Shown in pieces: positions 10,735 to 22,335 of a stretch of 64,000 nt of DNA. A model generated the notes under the pieces. That model had not been told where the DNA came from. It was given only the letters and a program-made list of their open reading frames with translations, and made no database searches. The translations under genes were made by a program, and so were the position numbers. Every line of letters starts with the position of its first letter. The first letter of the stretch is position 1. The DNA comes from Bufo bufo (lineage: Eukaryota; Chordata; Amphibia; Anura; Bufonidae): assembly GCF_905171765.1 (NCBI RefSeq), contig NC_053395.1:189103577-189167576 (forward strand), written 5' to 3'.

Positions 10735-10747
10735 GGCTTGGTCCTAA
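10735..10747 (-). other. Ultra-short leader between LTR and start codon
   Basis: Only TTAGGACCAAGCC separates the 5' LTR from the ATG on the minus strand. A primer-binding site normally sits here and begins TGG, complementary to a tRNA 3' end. No TGG is present, so the priming mode cannot be read from the sequence. Confidence 0.7.
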
Positions 10748-11239
10748 TGTCACGGAACCATGAACCAGACGTACAACAAGAGATAAGTGAAAATAAGGAG
10801 GCTTTATTGAAAATAAAGCTGTAAAGCAAAAGTCCAAACGGATGGTGAAAGCCGAGCAGAGTCTTTGCGAAGCCAGAGGTCAGGAACCAGAAGGGTAGTC
10901 AGACGAAGCCAGGATCAGGAACCAGCAGGGTAGTCAGACGAAGCCAGGATCAGGAACCAGCAGGGTAGTCAGACGAAGCCAGGATCAGGAACCAGCAGGG
11001 TAGTCAGACGAAGCCAGGATCAGGAACCAGAAGCAGCAGCAGTCTTAGAAGCATGTGAACACAAGAGGACCAAGCAAGGAACTGAAGCCACAGACCTCCT
11101 ATATATATGAGCTAGGCATCCAGCTCCTCCCAGGGGAAGGAGGAGCCGCAGGGTGGAAGGCTACAAGAAACCCAGGACCCAAGATGGCCGCCAGCACATG
11201 TCAAACGAAGGAGAGCAGCAAGCAGGTAAGACCATGACA
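10748..11239 (-). repeat. 5' LTR of gypsy family 1
   Basis: It is 492 bp and indistinguishable by eye from the LTR at 5900-6391, including the same number of internal 35-bp repeats. It supplies the promoter (TATA-like box near 11100-11110, minus strand). The target duplication CTTTC follows at 11240-11244. Confidence 0.95.
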
Positions 11240-12811
11240 CTTTCGGATTTCACCAGCCATTTTTTACAGATTTTGATTTCAAACTACTTCTCACGCATTT
11301 GGGCCCCTAAAATGCCAGGGCAGTATAACTTCCCCACAAGTGACCCCATTTTGGAAAGAAGACACCCCCAGGTATTTCGTGATGGGCATAGTGAGTTCAT
11401 GGAAGTTTTTTATTTTTTGTCACAAGTTAGTGGAATATGAGACTTTGTAAGAAAAAAAAAAAAATCATCATTTTCCGCTAACTTGTGACAAAAAGTAAAA
11501 AATTCTAGGAACTGGCCATGCCCCTCACGGAATACCTTGGGGTGTCTTCTTTCCAAAATGGGGTCACTTGTGGGGTAGTTATACTGCCCTGGCATTCTAG
11601 GGGCCCTAATGTGTGGTAAGTAGTTTGAAATCAGAATCTGTAAAAAATGGCCGGTGAAATCCTAAAGGTGCTCTTTGGAATGTGGGCCCCTTTGCCCACC
11701 TAGGCTGCAAAAAAGTGTCACACATGTGGTGTCGCCGTACTTAGGAGAAGTTGGGCAATGTGTTTTGGGGTGTCATTTTACATATACCCATGCTGGGTGA
11801 GATAAATATCTTGGTCAAATGCCAACTTTGTATAAAAAAATGGGAAAAGTTGTCTTTTGCCAAGATATTTCTCTCACCCAGCATGGGTATATGTAAAATG
11901 ACACCCCAAAACACATTGCCCAACTTCTCCTGAGTACGGCAATACCACATGTGTGACACTTTTTTGCAGCCTAAGTGGGCAAAGGGGCCCACATTCCAAA
12001 GAGCACCTTTCGGATTTCACCGGCCATTTTTTACAGATTTTGATATCAAATTACTTTGCACGCATTTGGGCCCCTAAAATGCCAGGGCAGTATAACTACC
12101 CCACAAGTGACCCCATTTTGGAAAGAAGACACCCCAAGGTATTCGCTGATGGGCATAGTGAGTTCATAGAAGTTTTTATTTTTTGTCACAAGTTAGTGGA
12201 ATATGAGACTTTGTAAGAAAAAAAAAAATCATCATTTTCCGCTAACTTGTGACAAAAAATAAAAAGTTCTATGAACTCACTATGCCCATCAGCGAATACC
12301 TTAGGGTGTCTACTTTCCGAAATGGGGTCATTTGTGGGGTGTTTGTACTGTCTGACAATTGTAGAACCTCAGGAAACATGACAGGTGCTCAGAAAGTCAG
12401 AGCTGCTTCAAAAAGCGGAAATTCACATTTTTGTACCATAGTTTGTAAACGCTATAACTTTTACCCAAACATTTTTTTTTTTTATCAAAGACATGTAGAA
12501 CAATAAATTTAGAGAAAAATTTATATATGGATGTCGTTTTTTTTGCAAAATTTTACAACTGAAAGTGAAAAATGTCATTTTTTTGCAAAAAAATCGTTAA
12601 ATTTCGATTAATAACAAAAAATGTAAAAATGTCAGCAGCAATGAAATACCACCAAATGAAAGCTCTATTAGTGAGAAGAAAAGGAGGTTAATTTCATTTG
12701 GGTGGTAAGTTGCATGACCGAGCAATAAACGGTGAAAGTAGTGTAGGTTAGAAGTGTAAAAAGTGGCCTGGTCATTAAGGGTGTTTAAGCTAAGGGGGCT
12801 GAGGTGGTTAA
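11240..12811. mobile_element. Right half of TTAA element, copy B
   Basis: It continues the TTAA element interrupted by the gypsy insertion and is nearly identical to 2526-4095. The right end is GAGGTGG followed by TTAA at 12808-12811. It encodes nothing. Confidence 0.85.
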
Positions 12812-13423
12812 AGGGCAGTACAGGAAAGAGGCTTGCTGGCAGTTCTCTTCTGTAGTGCGAGCTACTTTCTCATACTGTGCCTGAGATGGATATTGAAGCG
12901 CATGGGACAGCACAAGACTTTAGGAGAAGACAGGGGTAATCACGTTTACACTGCATGGCTCTGTCAATCAAAGTGCAGAGAGTGCGTCAGCTGCAAAGAG
13001 AACAGAGCCTCTCGGAGTAACGACAACGCCCCCGTTGCTCCTAGAGGCTAATTTGCATATATAAAAAATGTATTTTCCTCAGCAATGCGGGCACATAGGA
13101 ACATGGGACCAACACAGATGTCTTCAGCTGCCAAGCGCACATGTAACAGGTCAGCCAGTTTCCTAGGTATAGATCTGCTGACAGATGCCCTTTAATGTGT
13201 GTAACTATGTGTGTGTATTTTGTATGTTTGTGTGTAATATGTATCTATGTGTGTGCAATGTGTATTTTCGGATTTGTCCTTCCCTACCTTTATTCTTAGC
13301 TTAACATATCCCAAGAGGAGTGGCGTGAGATGGCCAGATTTAAAAAAAAAACTTTTATGCTACGTCTGACAGGATAACGCACAAGTTTATTTTTTTCGAA
13401 GCTGGTCATCTTACATCATTTGT
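12812..13423. repeat. Second copy of the 4100-4712 repeat fragment
   Basis: This is a near-identical duplicate of 4100-4712, including the TTAA-type end near 13194. No coding function is seen. Confidence 0.7.
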
Positions 13424-14453
13424 CTTAGGCCCCTTTCACACGAGCGAGTATTCCGCGCGGATGCGATGCGGGAGGTGAACGCATTGCACCCGCACTGAAT
13501 ACTGACCCATTCATTTCTATGGGGCTGTGCACACGAGCGGTGATTTTCACTCATCACTTTTGCGTTGCGTGAAAATCGCAGCATGCTCCTCTTTGTGCGT
13601 TTTTCACGTAACGCAGGCCCCATAGAAATGAATGGGGTTGCGTGAAAATCGCAAGCATCCGCAAGCAAGTGCGGATGCGGTGCGATTTTCACGCACGGTT
13701 GCTAGGAGACGATCGGGATGGAGACCCGAACCTTATTATTTTCCCTTATAACATGGTTATAAGGGAAAATAATAGCATTCTGAATACAGAATGCATAGTA
13801 AAACAGGGCTGGAGGGGTTAAAAAAAAATAAAAAGTCATTTAACTCACCTTTATCCACTTGCTCGCGTAGCCGGCATCTCCGTCTGACTCTTTTACTGTC
13901 TAGGACCTGTGGAGAGCATTAACTATAGTTTAAGGACCTGGGATGACGTCACTCCGGTCATCACATGGTACGTCAAATGATCTTTTACCATGGTGATTCA
14001 CCATGGTAAAAGATCATGTGACGTACCATGTGATGACCAGAGTGACGTCATCCCAGGTCCTTAAACTATAGTTAATGCTCTCCACAGGTCCTAGACAGTA
14101 AAAGAGTCAGACGGAGATGCCCGGCATCGCGAGCAAGTGGATTAAGGTGAGTTAAATGATTTTTTATTTTTTTTAACCCCCTCCCGCCCTGTTTTACTTA
14201 GCATTCTGTATTCAGAATGCTATTATTTTCCCTTATAACCATGTTATAAGGGAAAATAATACTATTTACAGAACACCGATCCCAAGCCCGAACTTCTGTG
14301 AAGAAGTTCGGGTTTGGGTACCAAACACGCGCGATTTTTCTCACGCGAGTGCAAAACGCATTACAAGGTTTTGCACTCGCGCGGAAAAATCGCGGGTGTT
14401 CCCGCAACGCACCCGGACATTTTTCCGCAACGCACGTGTGAAAGAGGCCTTAG
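13424..14453. mobile_element. Long-hairpin MITE, copy B (palindrome intact)
   Basis: It has the same terminal inverted repeats as copy A. The centre is a near-perfect palindrome: the sequence from about 13835 (AGTCATTTAACTCACC) through GGACCTGGGATGACGTCA is mirrored up to about 14160, with the axis near 13990-14005 (CCATGGTGATTCACCATGG). Outer paired blocks extend the hairpin. No coding capacity. Confidence 0.85.
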
Positions 14454-15676
14454 GATATCTAATTCTAGAGGAAAGGAAAGGAACGACACATCAGTATATG
14501 CGCTTGTAATGTGTGTGTGTATGTGTGTGTGTATAAGCAATGTATGTGTGTGTGTCGTATAGCATCGCTATATATGTTTGTGGCCTAGCGATGCTCTGTA
14601 TGCATGTATAGCAGTACAATGAAAGTATGGTATAGTGTCGCTATGTTTAAATGCGTTGTAACGATACCATGAATGTGTATGGTGCAGCAATATTATATAC
14701 TTATATGTGTGTGGTATAGAAGTATTTATGTTATGTTACACTTTATGGGTGTGTATCTTTGCCGTGCGTTTAGAAATACCTAGCTATAGCCCTGGAAAGA
14801 TGGCGCCACAACGGAAAAAAATTCTATTTCACATTTTTCAAGGTTTGAAATCCACATTTATGGAGATAGGAGTGATAGGTTCCTATTTAAGTCCGATATC
14901 TAATTATTTTCTTTCAGAAATAGCACCTTTGATAACAATGAACTCTCATCTACTTGTCATTGATGAGCGGGCTGGCTGTAGAGAGTCAATGCTCGCTGGA
15001 TGGTGCATGACCTGTTGACTCCCATCCACACTCTGCTGAGCATTCACTCTGAACACTTGTCATTAGAGCCAGTTTGTTCTTTATAGGGCTCAGTGAACCC
15101 TAACTGTAGAGCCGGCTGACCTGAATTCATCAGCAATTGAGTCCAACTAGGATGGGAAGTGCCAGGGATGAAAAGCATTAGTTTTCCTGTATGTAAACCA
15201 ACTCCCCACGTTAATATATATCATATAAATCATGACACCCCCCATTCCGTGCTTTGGTATCCACCAGAACCTTCTTAAGATTGTGCATTCTCCTTGTGTG
15301 CTTGGCTTCAGAAGATTTGTGTTACTTATTACATTCTTCGTCAGTGTCTATGTCAGACATTTTGTACACTGTCTGGTTTACTTCCTTACGCCATAGCATA
15401 AAAATAAAATTCGTCTATTTCCTAATAATAGACCTTTGTAAGATGAGAGCAGTTCCAAGAATGCAAATCGCGAGCTCCTGGAATCCTACACGTGTACACT
15501 GTTATCCAACATGTGGTGGCATCACTACCGTAGGTCCTAGCATCCAAGTCATGTGTTCAGGTGTCCATGCGGTGATCATCAACTTGATCCAATATAAATA
15601 TCTGTGACCTTATAAAGATGTCTAAGTCTGTTTATATCTTCATCTCAGAGATCTGATTGAAGCTTGTGCCTTCTGA
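14454..15676. other. Mostly unassigned sequence
   Basis: 14454-14725 is the tail of the duplication, with a GT-rich stretch near 14510-14555. From 14726 to 15676 no repeat family, exon or motif was recognised. The ORFs at 14707-15018 and 15254-15607 show no domain and no codon bias that can be judged by eye. Confidence 0.4.
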
Positions 15677-16094
15677 TTAAAGGGGTTGTCCCGCGAAAAA
15701 TATTCTACAGTTTTCAAACCAGCACCTGGATCTGAATCCTTTTGTAATGGCATGTAATTTATTAAGTGTTATTCAATAAAATCTATCTGTATAGCGCCAC
15801 CTGCTGTTTGATTTTTCTCTTATTCCTTTGCGTGGCTCACTGAGATGGTCGCACATGCTCAGTTTCATCCTTCAACTGCCTCCTGAGCTGTGATAGGGAG
15901 AGCTGAGACACACCCCCTGAGCTGCAGCAGAATAGACACTCCCCTGAGCTCTCAGCTTGATATAAATCTAGCAGAGCAATGAATGTGGAGATCTCTAGAT
16001 CCATGTGAGGTACAGGGCGGGTTCTAGCTTTGTTAGAAAGAGATTGTCATGTACTATATGATTTTTTTACATTACTTATAGGATAACCCCTTTA
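15677..16094. mobile_element. TTAAAGGGGTT-ended MITE
   Basis: The ends read TTAAAGGGGTTGTCC on the left and GGATAACCCCTTTAA on the right. The ends and size (about 418 bp) fit a non-autonomous DNA element. The interior has no coding capacity. Confidence 0.75.
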
Positions 16095-16604
16095 AGGGTA
16101 GGTCCACACTGGGAGTCTTCTTCCCACCAACAAGCTTCCACAGGTTTCAGTGCAAAATATGTTCATAAAATGCAGATTTCCCATGGATTTTACCCATGCT
16201 CCACAGAAAAGGGTGAAATCCGCTGTGAAAATCCACAGCAGAAAGGGACATCCGCACCATGAATTTTCTCGCTGAATATTCGGATGAGATTGTGGATCAG
16301 ATGTCCAAATTATTCTCTAATTCCCTTCTATTGTATTGTGCTGCAGATCTGCAGGTAAAATTCACAGCTATTCCCGACTTGTGTGCACTTACTCTAATTG
16401 TTAGTCAGGAATTAAAGGGTTTGTCTCATGAAAGCAACCTCATCTGATATCTGTGGTCCCTGCTCTTAGAGCCCTCTGTTATTGCAGGAAAGGGAGTCTG
16501 CAGAACTGCAATGTAAGCCCCCCTTGCTAGGCTCTCTGTTTTGGCTTATGGAGGGTGATCCCAATAAGTGGACCCTGCTCCCCATGATGTGCATATGTCC
16601 TGAT
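16095..16604. repeat. Fragments of further MITE-like repeats
   Basis: 16098-16260 resembles the widespread MITE type with a GGTAGGTCCACACTGG end. At about 16416 an AAAGGGTTTGTCTCATGA end begins another fragment. No intact pair of ends was found, and the ORF at 16259-16447 is incidental. Confidence 0.4.
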
Positions 16605-16763
16605 TAGTGTGGGCGCGAATATTTGCATTGCGAATTTTAATCGCGAATATCGGCACTTTGAGAATTCGCGAATATTTAGAATATAGCGCTATATATTCGT
16701 AAATTCGAATATTCGTTTTTTTTTTCACAGTGCATATGATCCCTCCATGCTTCTGGCTTGTGA

Positions 16764-16842
16764 GCCAATGAGAAGGCTGCAAGTGCTTAGCAACTTCCCT
16801 AGCAACCAATAGGAAAGTTGCCTACCCCTTACTATATAAGAA
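16764..16842 (+). promoter_or_regulatory. Putative promoter of the hAT-like element
   Basis: Two CCAAT boxes (GCCAATGAG near 16765, ACCAATAGG near 16806) lie upstream of an ACTATATAAG TATA box near 16833. The spacing is that of a classical vertebrate RNA polymerase II promoter, and the direction matches the coding remnant downstream. Confidence 0.6.
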
Positions 16843-17059
16843 CCTCCCCACAGCTATTTTGTGCTGTTTCATGCAGTTGTGTGAGAGAGAGGAGTGTGAT
16901 CTTTGTGCTGTGCTGAATTCCTGTGACATCTGATACCTCATATATATAATCCAGATAGTTAGTGGTAGATAGTCAGTGTAGGTTAGTGAGTGAATAGTGT
17001 AGCTGAGAGGGTCCAGTGCAGGGTGTAGTGTAGGTTAGATAGAGATATAGTATAGTGTA

Positions 17060-17690
17060 GGCTTTTGCTGTCTGTTTCGTCCATGAAAAAGAAAAAAAGT
17101 TTGTTTCTGTGTTTAAGGGTTAGTGTTTTAGGATTTCGTGTGGGTAGTGATTAGTGTCAGTGTCCTTTGTCTGGGAAAAAACTAACAAAAATTTTTTTTT
17201 TGTGTTTTAGGGTTAGTTTTTAGGGTTTAATGTGGGTAGTGATTAGGGTCGTCTTTTGTCTGTGAAAAAAAAACAAAAAAAAGTATTTTTCTGTGTTTTA
17301 GGGTAAGTGTTTTAGGGTTTCATGTAGGTAGTGATTAGTGTCAGCGTCTTTTGTCTGTGAAAAAAGCAAAACAAAACAAAAAAAAGTATTTTTTTGTGTT
17401 TTAGGATTAGTGTTTTAGGGTTTCGTGTGGGTAGTGATTAGTGTCATCGTCTTTTGTCTGTGAAAAAACAAAACAAAAAAAAAAGTCTTTTTTGTGTCTT
17501 AGGGTTAGTGCTTTAGGGTTTCGTGTGATTAGTGTCAGCGTCTTTTTTCTATGAAAAAAAAAAAAAAAAGTCTTTCTGTGTATTAGGGTTTCGTGTGGGT
17601 AGTGACTAGTGTCAGCATCTTTTGTCTGTGAAAAAAAAAAGGTAGTGATTAGTGTCAGCGTCTTTTTTCTGTATAAAGTTTGCCCAAATT
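17060..17690. repeat. Degenerate tandem repeat, unit about 100 bp
   Basis: Five to six copies of a unit that contains GGGTAGTGATTAGTGTCAG, CTTTTGTCTGTGAAAAAA and TTTTAGGGTT. Poly-A runs vary in length. It lies in the leader of the hAT-like element. Confidence 0.75.
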
Positions 17691-17736
17691 CCCTCATTAT
17701 TTTCCTTATATATTTTTTTAGTATATAAAAACAGAT

Positions 17737-18934
17737 CATGAGTGCACGTGGGTGTGCCGGCAGCTGTGGTCGTGGTAGGGGAGTTGGCTCCTCTACCCAT
17801 GGAGGGGTGGGCGCAGGTGGCAGGGGCGTCCGCCTCATCTATGCTTTTTTGGGCGTGGCTGCCACCCCATTTCATCTCAAGACGCCGATGCAGTGGTGTC
17901 ATTCGTGACACAAGCCAGTGGCACGGAGTCCTCTGCCCCAGATCTGAGCAGCAGCTCTCCGCCTCCTGCAGGACCAGCCCCCAAGACTTGTTCCTGATGC
18001 TGTTTGACAGTGACAGTGAGAGGGACATCTTGGGGGTGGTAATGCAGGAGAGTGAGCTAGACCTTGATCCGGATGCTCAGGACCTTTTGGAAGGGATAGA
18101 GGAGGAGGAGAAGGGGGTACTACCCGTCAGTACCCCAGTGACTTCCCTTCAAACTGGTGCGGGTGATTTCAGCCACAGAACCCCCGCACCTAGTCAGACC
18201 CAGGCGTCAGCGAGGGGACAGCGTAGCCAGGTCAGAGGCTTCACATCTGCTGTTCCCCTCAGTCAACCACTGGTCGATCTTGGGTCTGACATTACAGGCA
18301 ATGAAGAGGAAAGTGACTTAGAATGGGTGCCATCTCCATTGTTAAGTGACAGCAGCACTGATGAGGAACGTAGGTACTAAGGCAAACGTTGCGCCAGGTC
18401 AGCAGGGAGCCCAGTGGCAGGGGCTGCACTGGTAATGGCAGCAGGAGGCGGTGGCAGCAGCAGCAGCAGCAGGTGCCGCCTCCACATGTGCGCACCGAGC
18501 CCAAATAGGTGCAAGCCAGCACCACCCATCTGACAGGAGGTCGGTGTGTAAGTCGCCTGTTTGGGCTTACTTCACCCTGGCAGTAGACAATGTGATAATT
18601 GCCATCTGTCAGCTGTGCCATGCCATGTGAAGAGAGGGAGGTCTGTTGCTTGGCTGGGCACCACTGCCCTTACCCAGCACCTGAGAGTCAACCACTGGCG
18701 GGAGTGCGAACAGAAGCAGGGTGGTCGCAGCATTGCGCAGGGGACAGCAGCTCCTGCCACTGTCCTGCAGCCACCCCACCCCCTTCCAACAATGCATTCC
18801 CACTCCCTCATCTAGAGGTACTGGTACCGGCAACCAGACCTCAGCCTCCTCTGCACCCTTCTCTATCGCCTCCACTGTTGGTCGGCGCCAGCCGTCGGTT
18901 GCCGACGCATTTGAACGCAGCGACAAAACCTCAA
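17737..18934 (+). pseudogene. hAT transposase N-terminal remnant with BED finger
   Basis: The reading frame opens at the ATG at 17737 with an RG-rich stretch (CGRGRGVGSS) and continues in a second frame from about 17820 to 18380, with an acidic segment (DSDSERDILG; NEEESDLEWV). After a stop, a third frame (18561-18815) holds a C-x2-C...H-x4-H type BED zinc finger: cysteines near 18600-18615 and the LTQHLRVNHWREC segment near 18690-18710. BED fingers bind transposon ends in hAT transposases. At least two frame changes and in-frame stops make it non-functional, and the catalytic domain is absent. Assignment to hAT rests on the BED finger plus the terminus. Confidence 0.6.
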
Positions 18935-21900
18935 ATATGTCTCCAGATTCTGGTTAGTGCGTTCAGTTTGTCCGTTCGACTGAGGGTGAGCAGCCGAAGA
19001 GAAGGACAAACGAATCCCCAGGCAAGTACAGAAAGCCTTCCAGAATCTGGACTCAAATTGAGTCCCTCTATCAGACACCATCAGGGAATGCCGTGTAATT
19101 TCACAATGTTATCAACAAATGTCCGGGCCAGAGTTTTGGCATTGGGTAAACCAGAAAATGGAATAAAGTGTGCCATCTTACTGAAGTGGTCGACCACCAC
19201 CAAAATCACCGTCATCCCCGAAGAACTGGGCAAATTGGTGATAAAGTCCATGGACAAGTGCGTCCAGGGATGGGATGGGATGGACAAAGGAAGAAGAGAT
19301 CCTGAGGGCCGAGTATGAGTCACCTTGGAACGTGCACAGGTCTCACAAGCTGCCACATAGCCCTCAACACTCTTACATAAACTCGGCCACCAGAATCTCA
19401 GTGGATCTGCTCCCAGTGTGTCCAGCAAGGACAGTTTCATGATGTTCCTTAAACACCTTGTGACGAAGCTCAGAAAGAATAAACAACCTCCCTGGGGGAC
19501 AGGAATCAGGTGTCTCTCCCTGAACTTCCAACACCTCCGCCTCCAGTTCAGGATAGAGGGCAGATACAACCAAAATCAGCCAAAATCGGACCAGGATCCT
19601 CAGTATCACCCCCCCCCCAGGGAAGCTAAGCGACAAGGCATCCGCCTTGACATTCTTGACCCCAGGGCGAAAAGTGACAATGAAATTAAATCTGGTAAAA
19701 AACGAAGACCATCTGGCCTGCCTTGGGTTCAACCGTTTAGCCGACTCCAGGTAGGCCAGATTTTTATGATTGGTAAATACAGTAATGGGATGAATAGCTC
19801 CTTCTAACCAATGACGCCATTCCTCAAAGGCCAACTTAATGGCCAGCAGATCTCTATTGCCAACATCATAATTTCTCTCGGCAGAAGAGAGTTTTTTCGA
19901 AAACAAAAGCACAAGGGCGGCATTTGCCAGGAGAAGGACCCTGCAACAGAACTGCACCAACTCCCACTTCTGATGCATCCACCTCAACAATAAATGGCTG
20001 AGACACATCAGGCTGCACCAAAATGGGAGCAGAAGAAAAACATTTCTTTATAGTGGAAAAAGCATGTAACGCCTCTTCCGACCAGACAGAGAAATCCACC
20101 CCTTTCTTAGTCATGTCAGTCAGAGGTTTGACAACAGTGGAATAATTCAAGATATATTTTCTGTAGTAATTGGTAAACCTCAGAAACCTCATAAGCGCTT
20201 ACTGATTCTCGGGCAGATCCCATTCCAAGACCGCACTGACTTTTTCTGGATCCATGCGAAAGCCCAAAGCGGAAAGCAGGTAACCCAGAAAAGAAATCTC
20301 TTGAACAGCAAACACACATTTTTCTATCTTGGCATACAACTTATTCTCCTGGAGGATCAGCAAGACTTGTCTCAAATGATCCATTCCTGATGACTCCATC
20401 TCGGGCGAGTAAATCAATATGTCATCCACGTATACAACAACAAACCTTCCCACCAAATGATGAAAAATGTCATTGATGAAATGTTTAAATACTGCCGGGG
20501 CATTGGTCAATCAAAAGGCATGACCAAGTTTTCAAAATGACCCAAAGGAGTATTAAAAACTGTCTTCCATTCATCCCCTTCCTTGATCCAGGCCAGATTA
20601 CATGCCCCTCTTAGGTCCAATTTAGAAAACACCTTAGCTCCAACAATCTGGTTGAAAAAATCTGGGATCGGGGGAAGGGGATAAGGATCACAGATAGTGA
20701 TGCGATTCAACTCTCGGAAATCTAGACACAGTCTCAATGTCCCATCTTTTTTCTTTACAAAAAAGAATCCCGCCGCCATAGGTGACTTAGATTGTCTGAT
20801 GTGTCCCTTTGCCAAACTCTCAGTAATATACTTTCGCATAGCAACTCTTTCGGGTTCAGAACTTTGGCAACTTAGCTCCAGGAATCAGATTGAGAGGGCG
20901 ATCATATTCTCTATGAGGGGGCAACTCCTGATCCACACTCTCAGTGAACACATCAGAAAAATCTGAGAGAAATGGGGGCAGCATCTTAGTGGATATCCCC
21001 ACAAGAGTTGTCCACACAGTAATCACTCCAGCCCTTGATCTGTCTCGCTTGCCAATCAATGATAGGATTATGTTTGGTCAATCATGGCAACCCTAGCACC
21101 AGAGGAGCCGGCAGACCCTTCATAATAAAACAAGAAATACCCTCAACATGAGAATCCCCCACCCTTAAATGGATATCCTGCACCATGTGAGTCAAAGATT
21201 TTTGAGAAAGGGGAGCAGAATCAATAGCGATCACTGAGATCTCTTTGTCTAATGCATTAGATTTAAAACCATGCATCAGGACAAACTAGTAATCCACAAG
21301 GTTAACCCCTGCCCCGCTGTCCAAAAATACCTCCACATCAATATTTTTGGAATCTAGCGCCACCCTGGCAGGCAGGAGAAAATGGGTACTACTGGTAAAA
21401 GACAAGAGCATGTTCTCAGATTCCCCAACTACTCTGCCAAGAGTTAGAGAACAAAACTTATTGATAACTCCTTTTTTTTTTGATCCCCTTTAGCACAAAA
21501 AAAACGGAGTCTCTTTCTAGCCCTGAAGTTCTTTCACCAGGGTCTGGAGAGACCCGTCCCAATTGCATAGGTTCATCTTCAAACATGGGCCCAGGTGTCT
21601 CAGTACCCTGAGTGTCAGAGGGGACCGATCTCCCTTCAGGTAATACGTCCCGAGAGAACAGAGTCTTGCACCTTTCCCTACGTCTATCAATTCGTACCGC
21701 AAGAGACATGGCAGCCTCCAATGAAACAGGATTTTCATGGAGTGGCTAGGGCATCTTTTAGTCTCTCAGATAATCCCTGACAGAACTCTGGAGAGCAGGG
21801 TCATTCCACTCAGAATCAGTTGCCCACCTCCTGAATTCAGAGCAATAGGACTCAGCAGACCGATTTCCCTGTTGCAAGCCACGCAACATAGATTCAGCCA

Positions 21901-22335
21901 GAGAAACTCGGTCTGGGTCGTCATAAATAAGTCCGAGGGGTCTGAAAAAATCATCCACCGACTGGAGGGATTGGGATCCGGTCGGCAAAGAAAAGGCCCA
22001 GGATTGAGCATCACCTTTCAATAAAGAAACAACGATCCCCACCTTTTGACTCTCGTCACCAAAGAAGTGAGGGTGTAAGTGAAAATAAAGTTTACAAGAC
22101 TCCCTGAACCGAACGAAGTTGTCACTTCCTCCGGCAAATCGGTCCGGGAGGGCGATCTTAGGTTCAGAGCAGGTCTGGACCCCACTGGTGGAGACAGACG
22201 CCTGACACCTTGCAAAAGATTCACGGAGGTCTGCTACCTCCAGCGACAACCCCTGCATGCGATCCATCAGTGCAGAGACAGGATCCATGACAACACAGAG
22301 CAGGGGAACCAGTAACGGTATTCGGCGGATAATAA
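18935..22335 (-). pseudogene. Gypsy family 2 gag-pol, decayed and 3'-truncated
   Basis: Minus-strand fragments in several frames give the order Gag (21758-22287, starting MDPVSALMD, with GIVVSLLKGDAQSWAF), protease (LDSGAG near 21310), RT (20199-20839, YVDDILIYS), RNase H (19373-20192, [18 protein letters not shown]) and integrase (18935-19569, [28 protein letters not shown]). Frameshifts or stops separate almost every domain. The integrase breaks off shortly after the catalytic glutamate at about 18935, where hAT-like sequence begins, so no chromodomain or 3' LTR remains. It differs from families 1 and 3 in sequence throughout. It is a dead copy. Confidence 0.9.

Larger units (their letters stand above)
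5895..11244 (-). mobile_element. Complete Ty3/gypsy chromovirus with target duplication (family 1)
   Basis: This is a full-length LTR retrotransposon on the minus strand: 5' LTR 10748-11239, 13-nt leader, Gag-Pol ORF 6403-10734, purine-rich tract 6392-6406 and 3' LTR 5900-6391. It is flanked by the 5-bp duplication CTTTC (5895-5899 and 11240-11244). The LTRs begin TG and end CA and look identical over 492 bp by eye, which points to a very recent insertion. Domain order Gag, protease, RT, RNase H, integrase, chromodomain places it among vertebrate chromoviruses of the Sushi/Amn type. The empty site is preserved in duplication copy A at about 2520-2537. Confidence 0.95.
5771..14725. repeat. Tandem segmental duplication, copy B (interrupted)
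   Basis: This is the second copy of 2404-5772. It is enlarged by the gypsy element at 5900-11239 plus its 5-bp target duplication, and by about 242 bp of palindrome retained around 13921-14162. After removing these, its length is within one or two bases of copy A. Differences between copies are few (for example ACAATCAAAAG at 3280 against ACATTCCAAAG at 11993), so the duplication looks recent. Confidence 0.85.
16605..18934 (+). mobile_element. 5' part of a hAT-like transposon, truncated
   Basis: It starts with a TAGTGTGGGCGCGAATATT end of hAT type, followed by subterminal CGCGAATATTCG-like motifs, a promoter region, a repeat-rich leader and a broken coding region with a BED zinc finger. The catalytic core (RNase H-like fold and dimerisation domain) is missing because the element is cut at about 18934 by gypsy family 2 sequence. 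No right end was found. Confidence 0.65.

Noticed and set aside
14707..15607. Possible host exons in the 14.7-15.6 kb stretch
   Set aside because: The ORFs are moderate in length but lack domains and convincing splice sites.
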